Positions 39,957 to 48,903 of a DNA stretch of 64,000 nucleotides are shown here, in pieces. How positions within the stretch are numbered: the stretch's first letter is position 1; every line of letters begins with the position of its first letter. Below the pieces are notes generated by a model. That model did no database searches. It had not been told where the DNA came from and was given only the letters and a program-made list of their open reading frames with translations. The position numbers and the translations under genes are program-made. This DNA is from Polyangium fumosum (GTDB lineage: Bacteria > Myxococcota_A > Polyangia > Polyangiales > Polyangiaceae), in contig NZ_SSMQ01000053.1 in NCBI RefSeq assembly GCF_005144585.1, positions 23,937 through 87,936 of the forward strand, given 5' to 3'.

Positions 39957-42900
39957 GCCTGACGTCCAAGTTCATCCATCGCCCGGTCATGGCGATGGTC
40001 CTGTCCATCGTGCTCGTGTTCCTGGGCATCCTGGCCATGCGCTCGCGCCCGGTCTCGCAGTTTCCCGAGATCTCGCCGCCTCGTGTCATGGTTTCGTTGA
40101 CATTCCCGGGCGCGAGCGCGGACGTCCTGGTCCAGTCCTCGATCATCACCCTGGAGCGCGCCATCAACGGCGTTCCGGGCATGATCTACATGATCTCCGA
40201 CGCCACGAGCGCCGGCGAGGCGACGATCCAGGTCGTGTTCAAGCTGGACGCGGACCCGAACGAGGCCGTCGTCAACGTCAAGAATCGCATCGATCAGGTC
40301 ATCAGCCGACTTCCGACGCTCGTGCAGCTCGAAGGTGTCGTCATGAACCGCGTGCAGCCCAGCATGCTCATGTACGTGAACCTTTACAGCGAGGAGAAGA
40401 CGGCCGATGAGAAGTTTCTTTACAACTTCGCCAATGCCAACCTCCTGCCCGAGTTGAGCCGCGTCGACGGGATCGCGCAGACCCGGATCCTCGGCTCCCG
40501 GCAGTACGCCATGCGCATCTGGCTCAATCCGGACAAGATGCGGGCGTACAACGTCTCGACCGAGGACGTGATGAAGGCGATCCGCGAGCAAAGCGTGATC
40601 GGGTCGCCAGGACGTCTCGGGCAGGCCACCGGCGTGAAGGCGCAGTCGCTCGAATACGTTCTCACCTACGAGGGCAGGTTCAACAAGCCCGAGCAATACG
40701 AGAAGATCATCATCCGGGCGAACGAAAACGGCGAACAGCTCCACCTCAAGGACATTGCGAAGGTCGAGCTCGGGAGCGAGTTCTTCGACATCTATTCGAA
40801 TCTCGACGGTCACCCCTCCGCGGCGATCGTGCTGAAGCAGACCTACGGGAGCAATGCGAGCGAGGTCATCGAGAACGTCAAGGCCAAGCTGGAGGAGCTC
40901 AAGAAGACCTCGTTCCCTGCCGGGATGAACTACGAGATCAACTACGACGTTGCGAGCTTCCTCGATGCGTCGATGGAGAAGGTCCTCCACACGCTCGGTG
41001 AGGCCTTTGTCCTCGTGTCGCTCGTCGTGTTCCTCTTCCTCGGGGACGTTCGCTCGACATTGATCCCGGCCCTGGCCGTCCCCGTCTCGCTCATCGGCGC
41101 CTTCGTCTTCATGCAGATGTTCGGGATCACCATCAACCTGATCACGCTCTTCGCGCTCGTCCTCGCGATCGGCGTCGTCGTCGACGACGCGATCGTCGTC
41201 GTCGAGGCGGTGCACGTGAAGATGGCGGAGGAGGGGCTATCGCCGTACAACGCCGTCAAGAAGGTCCTCGGGGAGATCAGCGGCGCCGTCATCGCGATCA
41301 CCCTGATGATGACCGCGGTCTTCGTGCCCGTGGCCTTCATGACCGGGCCGGTGGGCATTTTCTATCGTCAGTTCTCGATCACGATGGCCTCTGCCATCGT
41401 GCTCTCCGGCATCGTCGCGCTGACCCTGACGCCTGTCCTCTGCGCGATGATCCTGAAGAATACGCACGGTCAGCCGAAGAAGCGGACGCCGATCGGCATC
41501 TTCCTCGATGCGTTCAATCGCACCTTCGACGCCGGGACCAACGTCTACGTCCGCCTGCTCCGGAAGCTGGTGAATCGAAGGCTCGTCACGTTCGGCATCC
41601 TGCTCGCGTTCGGCTTTGGTGTCCTGCAATTGAACCGGGTCCTTCCGGCCGGCTTCGTGCCCAACGAGGACCAGGGGCAGATCTACGCGATCATCCAGAC
41701 GCCCCCGGGCACGACCCTGGAGCAAACGAACGACGTCTCGCGAGAGCTGCAGGGCATGGCGAAGGGCGTGGACGGTGTCGCCTCGGTCTCCTCCCTCGCG
41801 GGTTATGAGATCCTGACCGAGGGACGTGGCTCGAACGCGGGCACCTGCCTCATCAACCTGAAGCCGTGGTCCGAGCGTACGCGCTCTGTCACCCAGATCA
41901 TCGAGGAGCTGGAGCAAAAGGCGAAGGACATCGGCGCGATTGTCGAGTTCTTCGAGCCGCCGGCCGTCCCGGGCTACGGCGCCGCGAGTGGCTTCTCGCT
42001 CCGCCTCTTGGACAAGAACAACGAGACGGATTACCAGGACTTCGATCGCGTCCAGAGAGACTTCATGGATCAGCTTGGGAAGCGGAAGGAGCTGACCGGG
42101 CTCTTCAGCTTCTTCGCGGCGAATTATCCGCAGTACGAGCTCGAGATCGACAACGAGCTGGCGATGCAAAAGGGCGTCTCGATCAAGAACGCCATGGATA
42201 ACCTCAACATCCTCATCGGCAGCACCTACGAGCAGGGGTTCATTCGCTTCGGCAACTTTTTCAAGGTGTATACCCAGGCGGCGCCGGAGTTCCGGCGATT
42301 CCCCTCGGATCTCATGAATCTCTACGTCAAGAACGACAAGGAAGAGATGGTGCCGTACTCGGCCTTCATGAAGCTGAGGAAGACGCAGGGACCGAACGAG
42401 GCCACGCGCTTCAACATGTACAACTCCGCGGCGATCCGGGGCGGTCCGGCGAAGGGGTACACGAGCGGCGATGCGATTGCTGCTGTCCGTGAGGTCGCCG
42501 CGAAGACGTTGCCACGCGGCTACGACATCGCGTGGGAGGGCCTCTCCTACGACGAGGCGAAGCGTGGGAACGAGGCCGTCTACATCTTCCTGGTCGTTCT
42601 CGCATTCCTGTACCTGGTGCTCGCTGTCCAATACGAGAGCTTCGTCCTCCCGCTGGCGGTCATCTGCTCGTTGCCCGTGGGCGTGTTCGGCTCCTTCCTG
42701 ATGCTGAAGCTCCTCGGCCTGGCGAACGATATTTACGCGCAAGTTGGGCTCATCATGCTGGTGGGCCTCCTCGGCAAGAACGCAGTCCTCATCGTCGAGT
42801 TTGCCGTCCAGGCACACCACAACGGAGCGTCGGTGATGGAGGCAGCGATCCAGGGAGCGAAGGCGCGCTTCCGCCCCATCTTGATGACCTCTTTTGCCTT

Positions 42901-43129
42901 CATCGCGGGCCTGGTTCCCCTCGTCCTCGCGACGGGGCCGGGCGCCATCGGCAACCGCACCATCGGCGCGTCGGCGCTCGGGGGAATGCTCTTCGGCACC
43001 GTCTTCGGCGTGGTCGTCGTGCCGGGTCTGTACTTCATCTTCGGGACGCTCGCGGAACGTAGGCGCCTGATCCAGGGCGAAGAAGACGAACCCTTGACCG
43101 AGAACGTGAGCCATTATGCGGAGGGGTAG
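39953..43129 (+). CDS. RND (HAE-1 type) multidrug efflux pump, inner-membrane permease
   Basis: This 1058-aa pump of AcrB/MexB type starts SKFIHRPVMAMVLSIVLVFL. It has twelve TM segments in two blocks, each preceded by a large periplasmic loop. The proton-relay Asp pair lies in TM4 (IGVVVDDAIVVVEAVHVKMA). PGASADVLVQSSIITLERAI and YEIDNELAMQK-type porter motifs are present. It exports toxic compounds using the proton gradient. The substrate is not predictable. Coupled to the adaptor by ATGA, and its last 14 bp overlap the outer-membrane channel gene, so the three are one operon. No regulator gene is adjacent. Confidence 0.95.
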   Translation: MSLTSKFIHRPVMAMVLSIVLVFLGILAMRSRPVSQFPEISPPRVMVSLTFPGASADVLVQSSIITLERAINGVPGMIYMISDATSAGEATIQVVFKLDADPNEAVVNVKNRIDQVISRLPTLVQLEGVVMNRVQPSMLMYVNLYSEEKTADEKFLYNFANANLLPELSRVDGIAQTRILGSRQYAMRIWLNPDKMRAYNVSTEDVMKAIREQSVIGSPGRLGQATGVKAQSLEYVLTYEGRFNKPEQYEKIIIRANENGEQLHLKDIAKVELGSEFFDIYSNLDGHPSAAIVLKQTYGSNASEVIENVKAKLEELKKTSFPAGMNYEINYDVASFLDASMEKVLHTLGEAFVLVSLVVFLFLGDVRSTLIPALAVPVSLIGAFVFMQMFGITINLITLFALVLAIGVVVDDAIVVVEAVHVKMAEEGLSPYNAVKKVLGEISGAVIAITLMMTAVFVPVAFMTGPVGIFYRQFSITMASAIVLSGIVALTLTPVLCAMILKNTHGQPKKRTPIGIFLDAFNRTFDAGTNVYVRLLRKLVNRRLVTFGILLAFGFGVLQLNRVLPAGFVPNEDQGQIYAIIQTPPGTTLEQTNDVSRELQGMAKGVDGVASVSSLAGYEILTEGRGSNAGTCLINLKPWSERTRSVTQIIEELEQKAKDIGAIVEFFEPPAVPGYGAASGFSLRLLDKNNETDYQDFDRVQRDFMDQLGKRKELTGLFSFFAANYPQYELEIDNELAMQKGVSIKNAMDNLNILIGSTYEQGFIRFGNFFKVYTQAAPEFRRFPSDLMNLYVKNDKEEMVPYSAFMKLRKTQGPNEATRFNMYNSAAIRGGPAKGYTSGDAIAAVREVAAKTLPRGYDIAWEGLSYDEAKRGNEAVYIFLVVLAFLYLVLAVQYESFVLPLAVICSLPVGVFGSFLMLKLLGLANDIYAQVGLIMLVGLLGKNAVLIVEFAVQAHHNGASVMEAAIQGAKARFRPILMTSFAFIAGLVPLVLATGPGAIGNRTIGASALGGMLFGTVFGVVVVPGLYFIFGTLAERRRLIQGEEDEPLTENVSHYAEG

Positions 43130-44573
43130 GACAGGATCGTCATCGTCGGTCGCCGCGCTGGCGTGGTTGTGCTTCTTCGCGGCGGGCTGCATCCCCTCTC
43201 TGGAAGGAAACGAGCCCAGGGAGCCGAGCAAGGCGATTCCGGCGAGCTTCGGGCGTGCGAGCAGCACCGCGGGCGCTTCGTCCTCGCCCGCGAGCTCGAC
43301 GCAGACGGTGTGGCGTACCTTCTTCGACGACGCCGAGCTTCGGGCGCTCATCGAAATGGCGCTCGCGAAAAACCAGGAGCTGAACATCCAGCTCCAGGAG
43401 ATCATCATCGCCCGCAACGAAGTGTCGGCGCGGCAAGGTGATTACCTCCCGAAGGTGGGCGTCGGGGCGGGGGTCGGCGTCGAGAGGATGGGAAAGAACA
43501 CGAGCCAGGGCATCAGCGACGAAAGCCATGGGCTGCCGCAGAACCTGGGGGACTTCACGTTCGGATTCTGGGGCTCGTGGGAGATCGACGTCTGGGGGAA
43601 GCTGCGGGATGCCACGAAGTCGGCCGACCTCCGCTACCTCGCGACCATGGAAGGCCGGAATTTCATGGTGACGCAAATCGTCGCCGAAATCGCCAGCTCT
43701 TATTTCGAGCTGGTCGCCATCGACAACCAGCTCGACGTCCTGAAACGGAACGTCGAGATCCTCGGGGACGCGCTGGAGATCATCAAGCTGGAGAAGCAGG
43801 CGGCCCGGGTCACGGAGCTGGCGGTGCAGAGGTTCGAGGCGGAGGTGTTGAAGAACAAGAGCCGCCTCTACGGCCTCGAACAGGAGAAAGTTCAGATCGA
43901 GAACAAGATCAACTTCCTGGTCGGTCGTTACCCGCAGGCCGTGCGCCGAAACGATCAGAAGCTCAAGGACCCTCTGCCGAAGGTGACGTCGGGGCTTCCT
44001 TCCGATCTCTTGAAGAATCGCCCGGACATCCGGCAAGCCGAGCTGGAGCTTCAGGCCACGAAGCTGGACGTGCAGGTGGCGAAGGCGGAGTTTTACCCTT
44101 CGCTCAGCATCGACGCAGCGGTCGGTTACAGGTCGTTCAACGTCAAGCACCTCCTCGTGACGCCGGACTCGCTCATCTACAACCTGGCGGGGAATCTCAC
44201 GGCGCCGCTCTTGAACCGGAAAGCGATAGAGGCCCAGTATCGTTCGGTGAACGCCCAGCAGCTTCAGGCGGTGTTCAACTACGAGAGGACACTCCTGCAA
44301 GCGTTCACCGACGTCGCGAATCAACTTTCGCTGGTCGAAAACCTTCAAAAAGTTTATGACCTCCAGGCGCAGCAGGTGGAGGTGCTCACCCGGTCGAGTG
44401 AAACGTCCACGGTCCTCTTTCAATCTGCGCGCGCTGACTATGTGGAGGTTCTGCTGACCCGGCGGGATTCGCTGGACGCGGAGATGGAGCTGATCGAGAC
44501 GAAGAAGCGGCAATGGCTGGCCGTGGTTCATCTCTATCAAGCGCTCGGGGGTGGGTGGCGTTCCGGCGGTTAG
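43116..44573 (+). CDS. Outer-membrane efflux channel, TolC/OprM (NodT) family lipoprotein
   Basis: This 485-aa protein has a lipoprotein signal (SSVAALAWLCFFAAGC). Two OEP repeats follow: ELRALIEMALAKNQELNIQL and FWGSWEIDVWGKLRDATKSA in the first, and LKNRPDIRQAELELQATKLD with KAEFYPSLSIDAAVGY in the second. Long helices form the periplasmic tunnel. It completes the tripartite pump with the two preceding genes. The start lies 14 bp inside the end of the pump gene. Confidence 0.94.
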   Translation: MRRGRTGSSSSVAALAWLCFFAAGCIPSLEGNEPREPSKAIPASFGRASSTAGASSSPASSTQTVWRTFFDDAELRALIEMALAKNQELNIQLQEIIIARNEVSARQGDYLPKVGVGAGVGVERMGKNTSQGISDESHGLPQNLGDFTFGFWGSWEIDVWGKLRDATKSADLRYLATMEGRNFMVTQIVAEIASSYFELVAIDNQLDVLKRNVEILGDALEIIKLEKQAARVTELAVQRFEAEVLKNKSRLYGLEQEKVQIENKINFLVGRYPQAVRRNDQKLKDPLPKVTSGLPSDLLKNRPDIRQAELELQATKLDVQVAKAEFYPSLSIDAAVGYRSFNVKHLLVTPDSLIYNLAGNLTAPLLNRKAIEAQYRSVNAQQLQAVFNYERTLLQAFTDVANQLSLVENLQKVYDLQAQQVEVLTRSSETSTVLFQSARADYVEVLLTRRDSLDAEMELIETKKRQWLAVVHLYQALGGGWRSGG

Positions 44574-44989
44574 AGCGCCTCGCCCCTCCGCGCGGATCTT
44601 CTCACGCGTCTTCCTCCCGGCCCGGTGATCGTCATGTCCCGTGAAGGGTCCGCGGCTTCCCAGGGGCCCTATCGAGGCGACGTGCTTCCTGAAGACCTCG
44701 AGATCCTCCCCGGGGAGCGCGCCGAAGTTCTCGCCCGCGAGCGCTGGGTTTCCCTTTCCCCGATGGACGCAGTCACGCTCGCCGTGCTTCTCGTTGCCTC
44801 GATGCCGCTCGTGGCTTTCTGGCATGGGTGACGTGCTGGGAGCTTGGTGACGCCACGTCAGCCCGACGGGAAATGCCGGGTCGGGGGTTCCGGAGTCCGT
44901 AGCGGAAGAGGATTCCGGTCCGCCTGACCCGGGGGCGCCGACCCCGCGGACTTGCGACACGAGACCCGTGCAAGTAACTAACGTTCGCC
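44574..44989. other. Intergenic region, 416 bp, after the RND operon
   Basis: The region holds one weak small ORF (44625-44831) and otherwise GC-rich sequence without a clear terminator. No promoter for the following gene was identified. Confidence 0.5.
44625..44831 (+). CDS. Possible small tail-anchored protein, 68 aa
   Basis: From a GTG (44625; an ATG at 44634 is in frame) the frame reads an acidic soluble part (GDVLPEDLEILPGERAEVLA) and ends in one hydrophobic segment (MDAVTLAVLLVASMPLVAFW) next to the C-terminus. Third-position GC is about 75%, moderately coding-like. No good ribosome binding site is seen. It could be real or chance. Confidence 0.3.
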   Translation: MIVMSREGSAASQGPYRGDVLPEDLEILPGERAEVLARERWVSLSPMDAVTLAVLLVASMPLVAFWHG

Positions 44990-46009
44990 TTGATACGTCC
45001 AACCCCGTTCCTCTCTGCGTGCATCATGGCGGCGTTCGTTCTGGCCGCGCCGAGCGTGGGCGCTGAACCCGCATGCAACCTGGTGAAGTTCGTCTGGTCA
45101 CGTGAAGCCGGTGCGGAGAGCTGCCCGGACCAGGCGGAGATCGAGCAGGAGATCACGGCGCGCCTTGGCCGCGACGTGTTCTCGAGTTGTGCCGACCGCT
45201 CCATCCAAGCGCGTCTCATCCGGCAGGAGAAGAACGGGCGCTGGATAGCCCAGATTGAAGAGCGCGAGGGTGCCCGCCTCCTCACGTCCCGGGCACCCCT
45301 CCACGTGGACGCGCCGGATTGCACCCCCATCAAGGACGCGAGCGTCTTCGTGATCGCGGTGCTCATCGATCCCGAGGCGGCATCGTCGCCGCCGCCGCCG
45401 CCATTTCCCTCGCCGCCGCCACCCCCGCCGCCACCCCCGCCGCCGCCGCCACCGCGACGGCCCCCGCCGCCTTCACGGCCACCGCCTCTGGCGCCCATGA
45501 CGATGACGCTCATCGCGCGAGGAGCTGCTCGGTACGGACTTCTGCCGGGTGTGGCGCCCGAGGTGGCGCTCTTCGCCGGCGTGGGCAAAGGGCGGTGGGA
45601 AGCCTCGGTGGGCTTGTCGTGGATGCCCGAGGTCCGGACGTCCGAGGACGCGTTTGCCTTCGGTCTCAACGCGGTGTGGCTCGGGGGGTGCTTCCATCCG
45701 CTGCGCTTCTGGCGGGCCACGTTCTCGACGTGCGGGCATGTCCTCGGCGGCGCCGTGCATGGCGTCGTCGTCAAGCTCGAGTCCTTCGAACCGGTTGCCA
45801 CAGGGGAGCACGCCTGGGCCGCAGTTTCGCTGTCGCCGCGGCTCCGGCTTCGCCTTGTTTCTCCGCTCGTCGTCGAGCTTGGCGGGGACGTCACCCTGCC
45901 CCTTACCCGCCACCGTTTCCACGTCGAGGGGGACCCTCCGGAGACCGTCTTCGAGCAGACGGTGATCGGCGGTTCCGGGTTTGTGGGGGTCGGCTTGTCG
46001 ATTCCGTGA
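44990..46009 (+). CDS. Secreted protein with poly-proline linker, intact copy
   Basis: This 339-aa protein is read from a TTG at 44990 so that the signal peptide has a basic start (MIRPTPFLSACIMAAFVLAA, ending SVGA); ATG 45026 would shorten it. Residues 27-130 form a small domain (SCPDQAEIEQEITARLGRDV; VFVIAVLIDPEAA). A long proline run (about residues 133-165, with few interruptions) spans to a beta-rich C-terminal domain (ARYGLLPGVAPEVALFAGVG) ending in FVGVGLSIP, which resembles an outer-membrane barrel. Proteins with a TonB-like Pro linker can span the periplasm. It is followed by the remnant of a sigma factor gene; a decayed copy of this gene lies at 47236-47475 in front of the intact sigma gene. 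Confidence 0.75.
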   Translation: MIRPTPFLSACIMAAFVLAAPSVGAEPACNLVKFVWSREAGAESCPDQAEIEQEITARLGRDVFSSCADRSIQARLIRQEKNGRWIAQIEEREGARLLTSRAPLHVDAPDCTPIKDASVFVIAVLIDPEAASSPPPPPFPSPPPPPPPPPPPPPPRRPPPPSRPPPLAPMTMTLIARGAARYGLLPGVAPEVALFAGVGKGRWEASVGLSWMPEVRTSEDAFAFGLNAVWLGGCFHPLRFWRATFSTCGHVLGGAVHGVVVKLESFEPVATGEHAWAAVSLSPRLRLRLVSPLVVELGGDVTLPLTRHRFHVEGDPPETVFEQTVIGGSGFVGVGLSIP

Positions 46010-46042
46010 CGCGCGGGGCGAGCTGAGGGGAAGAGGAGGAAC

Positions 46043-46245
46043 GTGGACGGCGTGTTCCGCAGGAGCCGACGGCTTTTCAGGGCGGCCTTGGGGGAGCCCG
46101 CCCTCGGCGGTGGAGCAACCGCTCGACGTGGTCGCGGTTCAAGCGGGCGGAGCTGTAAGGAACTGCTCGACGAGCTCGACCGCGACAAGCGCGTGGTGCT
46201 CGTGATGTTCGAGAACGACAGATGGGTGCGAGGAGATCTCCGCGT
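46043..46245 (+). pseudogene. Remnant of an ECF sigma factor gene (internal deletion)
   Basis: From GTG 46043, with the same GAGGAGGAAC leader and MDGVFR start as the sigma gene at 47510. The sequence follows that gene through the region GGAGCCCGCCCTCGGCGGTG, then jumps over about 290 bp to the region 4 part, reading KELLDELDRDKRVVLVMFEN against EELLDELDLDKRAVLVMFEI. Frame and similarity are lost by about 46245. Region 2 and most of region 4 are missing, so it cannot act as a sigma factor. Confidence 0.8.
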
Positions 46246-46292
46246 GTGCTGCGGTGGGTGCCGCGGCGTAGCTACCTCCGCTCAAAAATTGT

Positions 46293-47210
46293 ATGAACAA
46301 AAATATTTCTCATCCTATCGGGATTCGATTCGGGGCCGCAGCCATGCTGGTCTTCGTTGGATGCTCACTCGATATTGGAATCGCGCGTCCTTGGGCCTCG
46401 ACCTCACCGGATGCGGGCACCAACGGGGGCGGCAGCATGGCTGAGGGTGGCGGCGGGGCTGTTGGGATTGGAGGCAGCAGCATGGCTGAGGGTGGCGGCG
46501 GGGCTGTTGGGATTGGAGGCAGCAGCATGGCTGAGGGGAGCGGCGGGGCTGTTGGGATTGGGGGCAGCAGCGTGGCTGGGTGCGTCGACGGGGCAGCAGG
46601 GGCAGTCAAGGAGACGATCAGCATCGGTGCCGAAGAGACCGTCATGATCGGGACGACGGGTCTCCCGGGAAGCGCCTTCAAGGGTGATACTTCCCTCCGG
46701 CTCTGCAACTTCTTAGATAAACAGGTTGCGTACAATGACGACGCGGCATGCAACCTCAACACGGGCTCCTTGATTTCGTTTACGTCTCCGTATGGGGTAT
46801 CGCAGGATTTTGTTCTATGGGTTGGCTGTATCGATACACCATGCGGGCCGAATGCGGTGCGGATTGCTCGAAGGGATCCGGTGGTATTCTCTTATGCGTT
46901 CCAAGATGCCAACAGCACCGCCGAACAGACGTACACTCTGGAGGCCAGCCAGTACATTCGTGTCAGCACTTGCGGCTATGCTGCTGACGGCGCCGAAGCC
47001 ATTGGTGATACAGTCTTGCGCCTCTACCGAGACGTGGAGGGAACCTGGGTGTACGTGGCCGGAAACGACAATACATCGGCATGCCAAGGCCAGTGCGAAC
47101 TCGCATCCATGATCCAGTACGTGGTCCCTGCATCCGGCAAATATCAAGTGCGTGCCGGTTGTGCAACGGACGAAGCATGTAGCGGCACGGTCGTGCTCTA
47201 CAGGCAATGA
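46293..47210 (+). CDS. Lipoprotein with 15-residue Gly-rich repeats, paralogue of 52032-52844
   Basis: This 305-aa protein has a lipoprotein signal (GIRFGAAAMLVFVGC). Three copies of a 15-residue repeat (SSMAEGGGGAVGIGG) form a linker. The C-terminal 205 residues form a Cys-containing beta-rich domain, closely similar to the protein at 52032-52844 (shared ISIGAEETVMIGTT, RRDPVVFSY, GTWVYVAGNDNTSAC and a common end SGTVVLYRQ). The domain resembles bacterial pre-peptidase C-terminal-like modules, but this is a guess. GC content is visibly lower than in neighbouring genes. It stands between two decayed gene remnants, 48 bp after one and 26 bp before the other. Confidence 0.8.
   Translation: MNKNISHPIGIRFGAAAMLVFVGCSLDIGIARPWASTSPDAGTNGGGSMAEGGGGAVGIGGSSMAEGGGGAVGIGGSSMAEGSGGAVGIGGSSVAGCVDGAAGAVKETISIGAEETVMIGTTGLPGSAFKGDTSLRLCNFLDKQVAYNDDAACNLNTGSLISFTSPYGVSQDFVLWVGCIDTPCGPNAVRIARRDPVVFSYAFQDANSTAEQTYTLEASQYIRVSTCGYAADGAEAIGDTVLRLYRDVEGTWVYVAGNDNTSACQGQCELASMIQYVVPASGKYQVRAGCATDEACSGTVVLYRQ
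46431..46575 (+). repeat. 45-bp in-frame tandem repeat in the lipoprotein gene
   Basis: Three nearly identical units of 45 bp, starting AGCAGCATGGCTGAGGGTGG and ending GTTGGGATTGGAGGC, plus a partial fourth. Near-identity at the DNA level shows recent amplification; unit length keeps the frame. Confidence 0.9.
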
Positions 47211-47235
47211 GTGGCACCTCGCGCTTTGCCAGGCA

Positions 47236-47475
47236 CAGAGAGCTGTCCGGACCAAGCGGAGATCGAGCGGGAGAACACGACACGACTCGGCTGCGACGCG
47301 CCTCGGCCGCGACGTGTTCTGTGTGACGCCGTTCGCTCCACCGAGCGCGTATCCCCCGGGAGGAGGAGTCACCCGCTGCCGCTTCCACGTCGAGGGGGAC
47401 CCTCCGGAGACCGTCTTCGAACAGACGGTGATCGCGGGCTCCGGGTTTGTGGGGGGCGGCCTGTCGATTCCGTGA
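47236..47475 (+). pseudogene. Remnant of the poly-proline secreted protein gene
   Basis: The stretch 47236-47325 matches codons after the signal peptide of the intact gene at 44990 (GAGAGCTGTCCGGACCAAGC against GAGAGCTGCCCGGACCAGGC), and 47370-47475 matches its last 35 codons almost exactly (HVEGDPPETVFEQTVIAGSG). The signal peptide, proline run and most of the barrel are gone, and the first part is out of frame. It sits directly before the intact sigma gene, mirroring the intact gene in front of the sigma remnant. Confidence 0.85.
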
Positions 47476-47509
47476 AGCACTGGGCGAGCTGAGCGGAAGA
47501 GGGGGGCAC

Positions 47510-48112
47510 GTGGACGGCGTGTTCCGCATGATTCGATTGTTTCCATGGGCGGCCCGAGGGAGCCCGCCCTCGGCGGTGGAGCGCCCGCTCGACGTCGTCG
47601 CGGTTCACGCGGAGTACGCCGACTTCGTCTTCCGATCCCTGCAGCGGCTCGGGGTTCGTCCTCCGGATCTCGACGATCTGAGACAGGAGGTGTTCCTCGT
47701 CGTCCACAAGCGGCTGCACACGTTCGATACGGGCAGTCCGATGCAGGCCTGGCTCTTCGGGATCTGCAAGAACATCGTCGCCCGCCATCGGCAACGGGCC
47801 TACGTGCGGCGCGAGACGACGGCGATCCCGGTGCCCGAGACGAGCTCCGAGGGGGTCCTGCCGAGCCCCGAGGAGAGCCTCGCGACGAAGCAGGCGCGCG
47901 CCGAGTTGGAGGAGCTGCTCGACGAGCTCGACCTCGACAAGCGCGCCGTGCTCGTGATGTTCGAGATCGACGAGTTGGGGTGCGAGGAGATCGCCGAGGA
48001 GCTGGGCGTGCCGGTGGGGACGGTGCACTCGCGGCTCCACAAGGCTCGGAAGGCGTTCGAGAAGGCCCTCGTGCGTCGCCAGGCGCGCCTCTCGCGGGGG
48101 GGGCGCCGATGA
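47510..48112 (+). CDS. ECF-type RNA polymerase sigma factor
   Basis: This 200-aa protein is read from a GTG (47510) with a GAAGAGGGGGGC leader; the remnant copy at 46043 keeps the same GTG. Region 2 has DLDDLRQEVFLVVHKRLHTF and GSPMQAWLFGICKNIVARHR; region 4 has LGCEEIAEELGVPVGTVHSR, a clear helix-turn-helix. It directs transcription of an unknown set of genes. The stop overlaps the start of the next gene (ATGA), which encodes a one-TM protein likely to control it. Confidence 0.92.
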   Translation: MDGVFRMIRLFPWAARGSPPSAVERPLDVVAVHAEYADFVFRSLQRLGVRPPDLDDLRQEVFLVVHKRLHTFDTGSPMQAWLFGICKNIVARHRQRAYVRRETTAIPVPETSSEGVLPSPEESLATKQARAELEELLDELDLDKRAVLVMFEIDELGCEEIAEELGVPVGTVHSRLHKARKAFEKALVRRQARLSRGGRR

Positions 48113-48885
48113 AGGAGCCGACGCGATGGAGAGATGCCGGCGGTTCGGCTCCGCCGCGCGTGCGGGAGCTCTTCACGAGCGCTCAACCGACGCGGAAGAT
48201 GACGCAGCTCGAGCTGGCGCGGTCGACCGCGCAGGTTGCGCAGATTGCGGCAACACCTGTGGGGGTTTTGCCGGGGGTTCTCGCGAAAAAGATCGTGATG
48301 GCGATTCTGGGGATCGGCGGCGCGGTCGCGCTGGTCGTCGCGCCTCGTGTCGGGCAGGACGTCCCGCTCATGCTCAAGGTGGCGGAGCCGATCGAGCGTG
48401 TGGGAGCGACGGTGGAGGCGGCGGGCTCGGGAGGGCCTGCGCCGGAGGAGCCAGGGAAGAGCGGCGAGCGCTCGACGGAGGGGATGGAGTCGCGCGCCAC
48501 GCCGGCAGCGAGCCGTCCGGCGCCATTGCCCAAGAAACCGGCCAGGGGTTCGGTCACGAAGAAAGTTGCGCCTCCCATGCCGTCGCCGCCGGTTTCGGCG
48601 GAGCCTGTCATGGAGGACTCGATCACCCGTGAGATTGTGATGTTGGAGGAAGCGCGGCGCCTCATGGCGACGAGCCCCTCGGAGGCGCTCGGTCGCGTCG
48701 AGGCGCATGCGCGGGAGTTTCCCGCGGGGCGGCTCGCGGCGGAGCGGGAGTTTCTTGCGATTGACGCGCTGCTTAGGCTCGGGCGCAAAGGCGAGGCCCG
48801 GGCGAGAGGCGAGGCTCTGCTCGAGCGATCGAGCGGGACGCCGTACGAAGTGAGGGTGCGGCGGAAGCTCGACGAGATGCGCTGA
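48109..48885 (+). CDS. Single-pass membrane protein coupled to the ECF sigma factor (probable regulator)
   Basis: This 258-aa protein starts MKEPTRWRDAGGSAPPRVRE. An N-terminal cytoplasmic part of about 60 residues precedes one TM segment (IVMAILGIGGAVALVVAP, about 62-80). A Pro/Ala-rich stretch then leads to a helical C-terminal domain with TPR-like character (ITREIVMLEEARRLMATSPS; AIDALLRLGRKGEARARGEA). No zinc-binding anti-sigma motif is seen. Coupling to the sigma gene by ATGA and the one-TM layout suggest an anti-sigma or co-regulator; this is inference. Confidence 0.8.
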   Translation: MKEPTRWRDAGGSAPPRVRELFTSAQPTRKMTQLELARSTAQVAQIAATPVGVLPGVLAKKIVMAILGIGGAVALVVAPRVGQDVPLMLKVAEPIERVGATVEAAGSGGPAPEEPGKSGERSTEGMESRATPAASRPAPLPKKPARGSVTKKVAPPMPSPPVSAEPVMEDSITREIVMLEEARRLMATSPSEALGRVEAHAREFPAGRLAAEREFLAIDALLRLGRKGEARARGEALLERSSGTPYEVRVRRKLDEMR

Positions 48886-48903
48886 TTTGGAGAGAGGCGA
48901 ACC

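Noticed and set aside
41237..43417. 726-codon minus-strand frame across the RND pump gene
   Set aside because: It is the antisense of a clear AcrB-type pump and has no recognisable domain.
46043..46444. 133-codon frame at the sigma remnant as a real gene
   Set aside because: Only its first half is homologous to the sigma gene, with an internal deletion; the rest overlaps the next lipoprotein gene in another frame.
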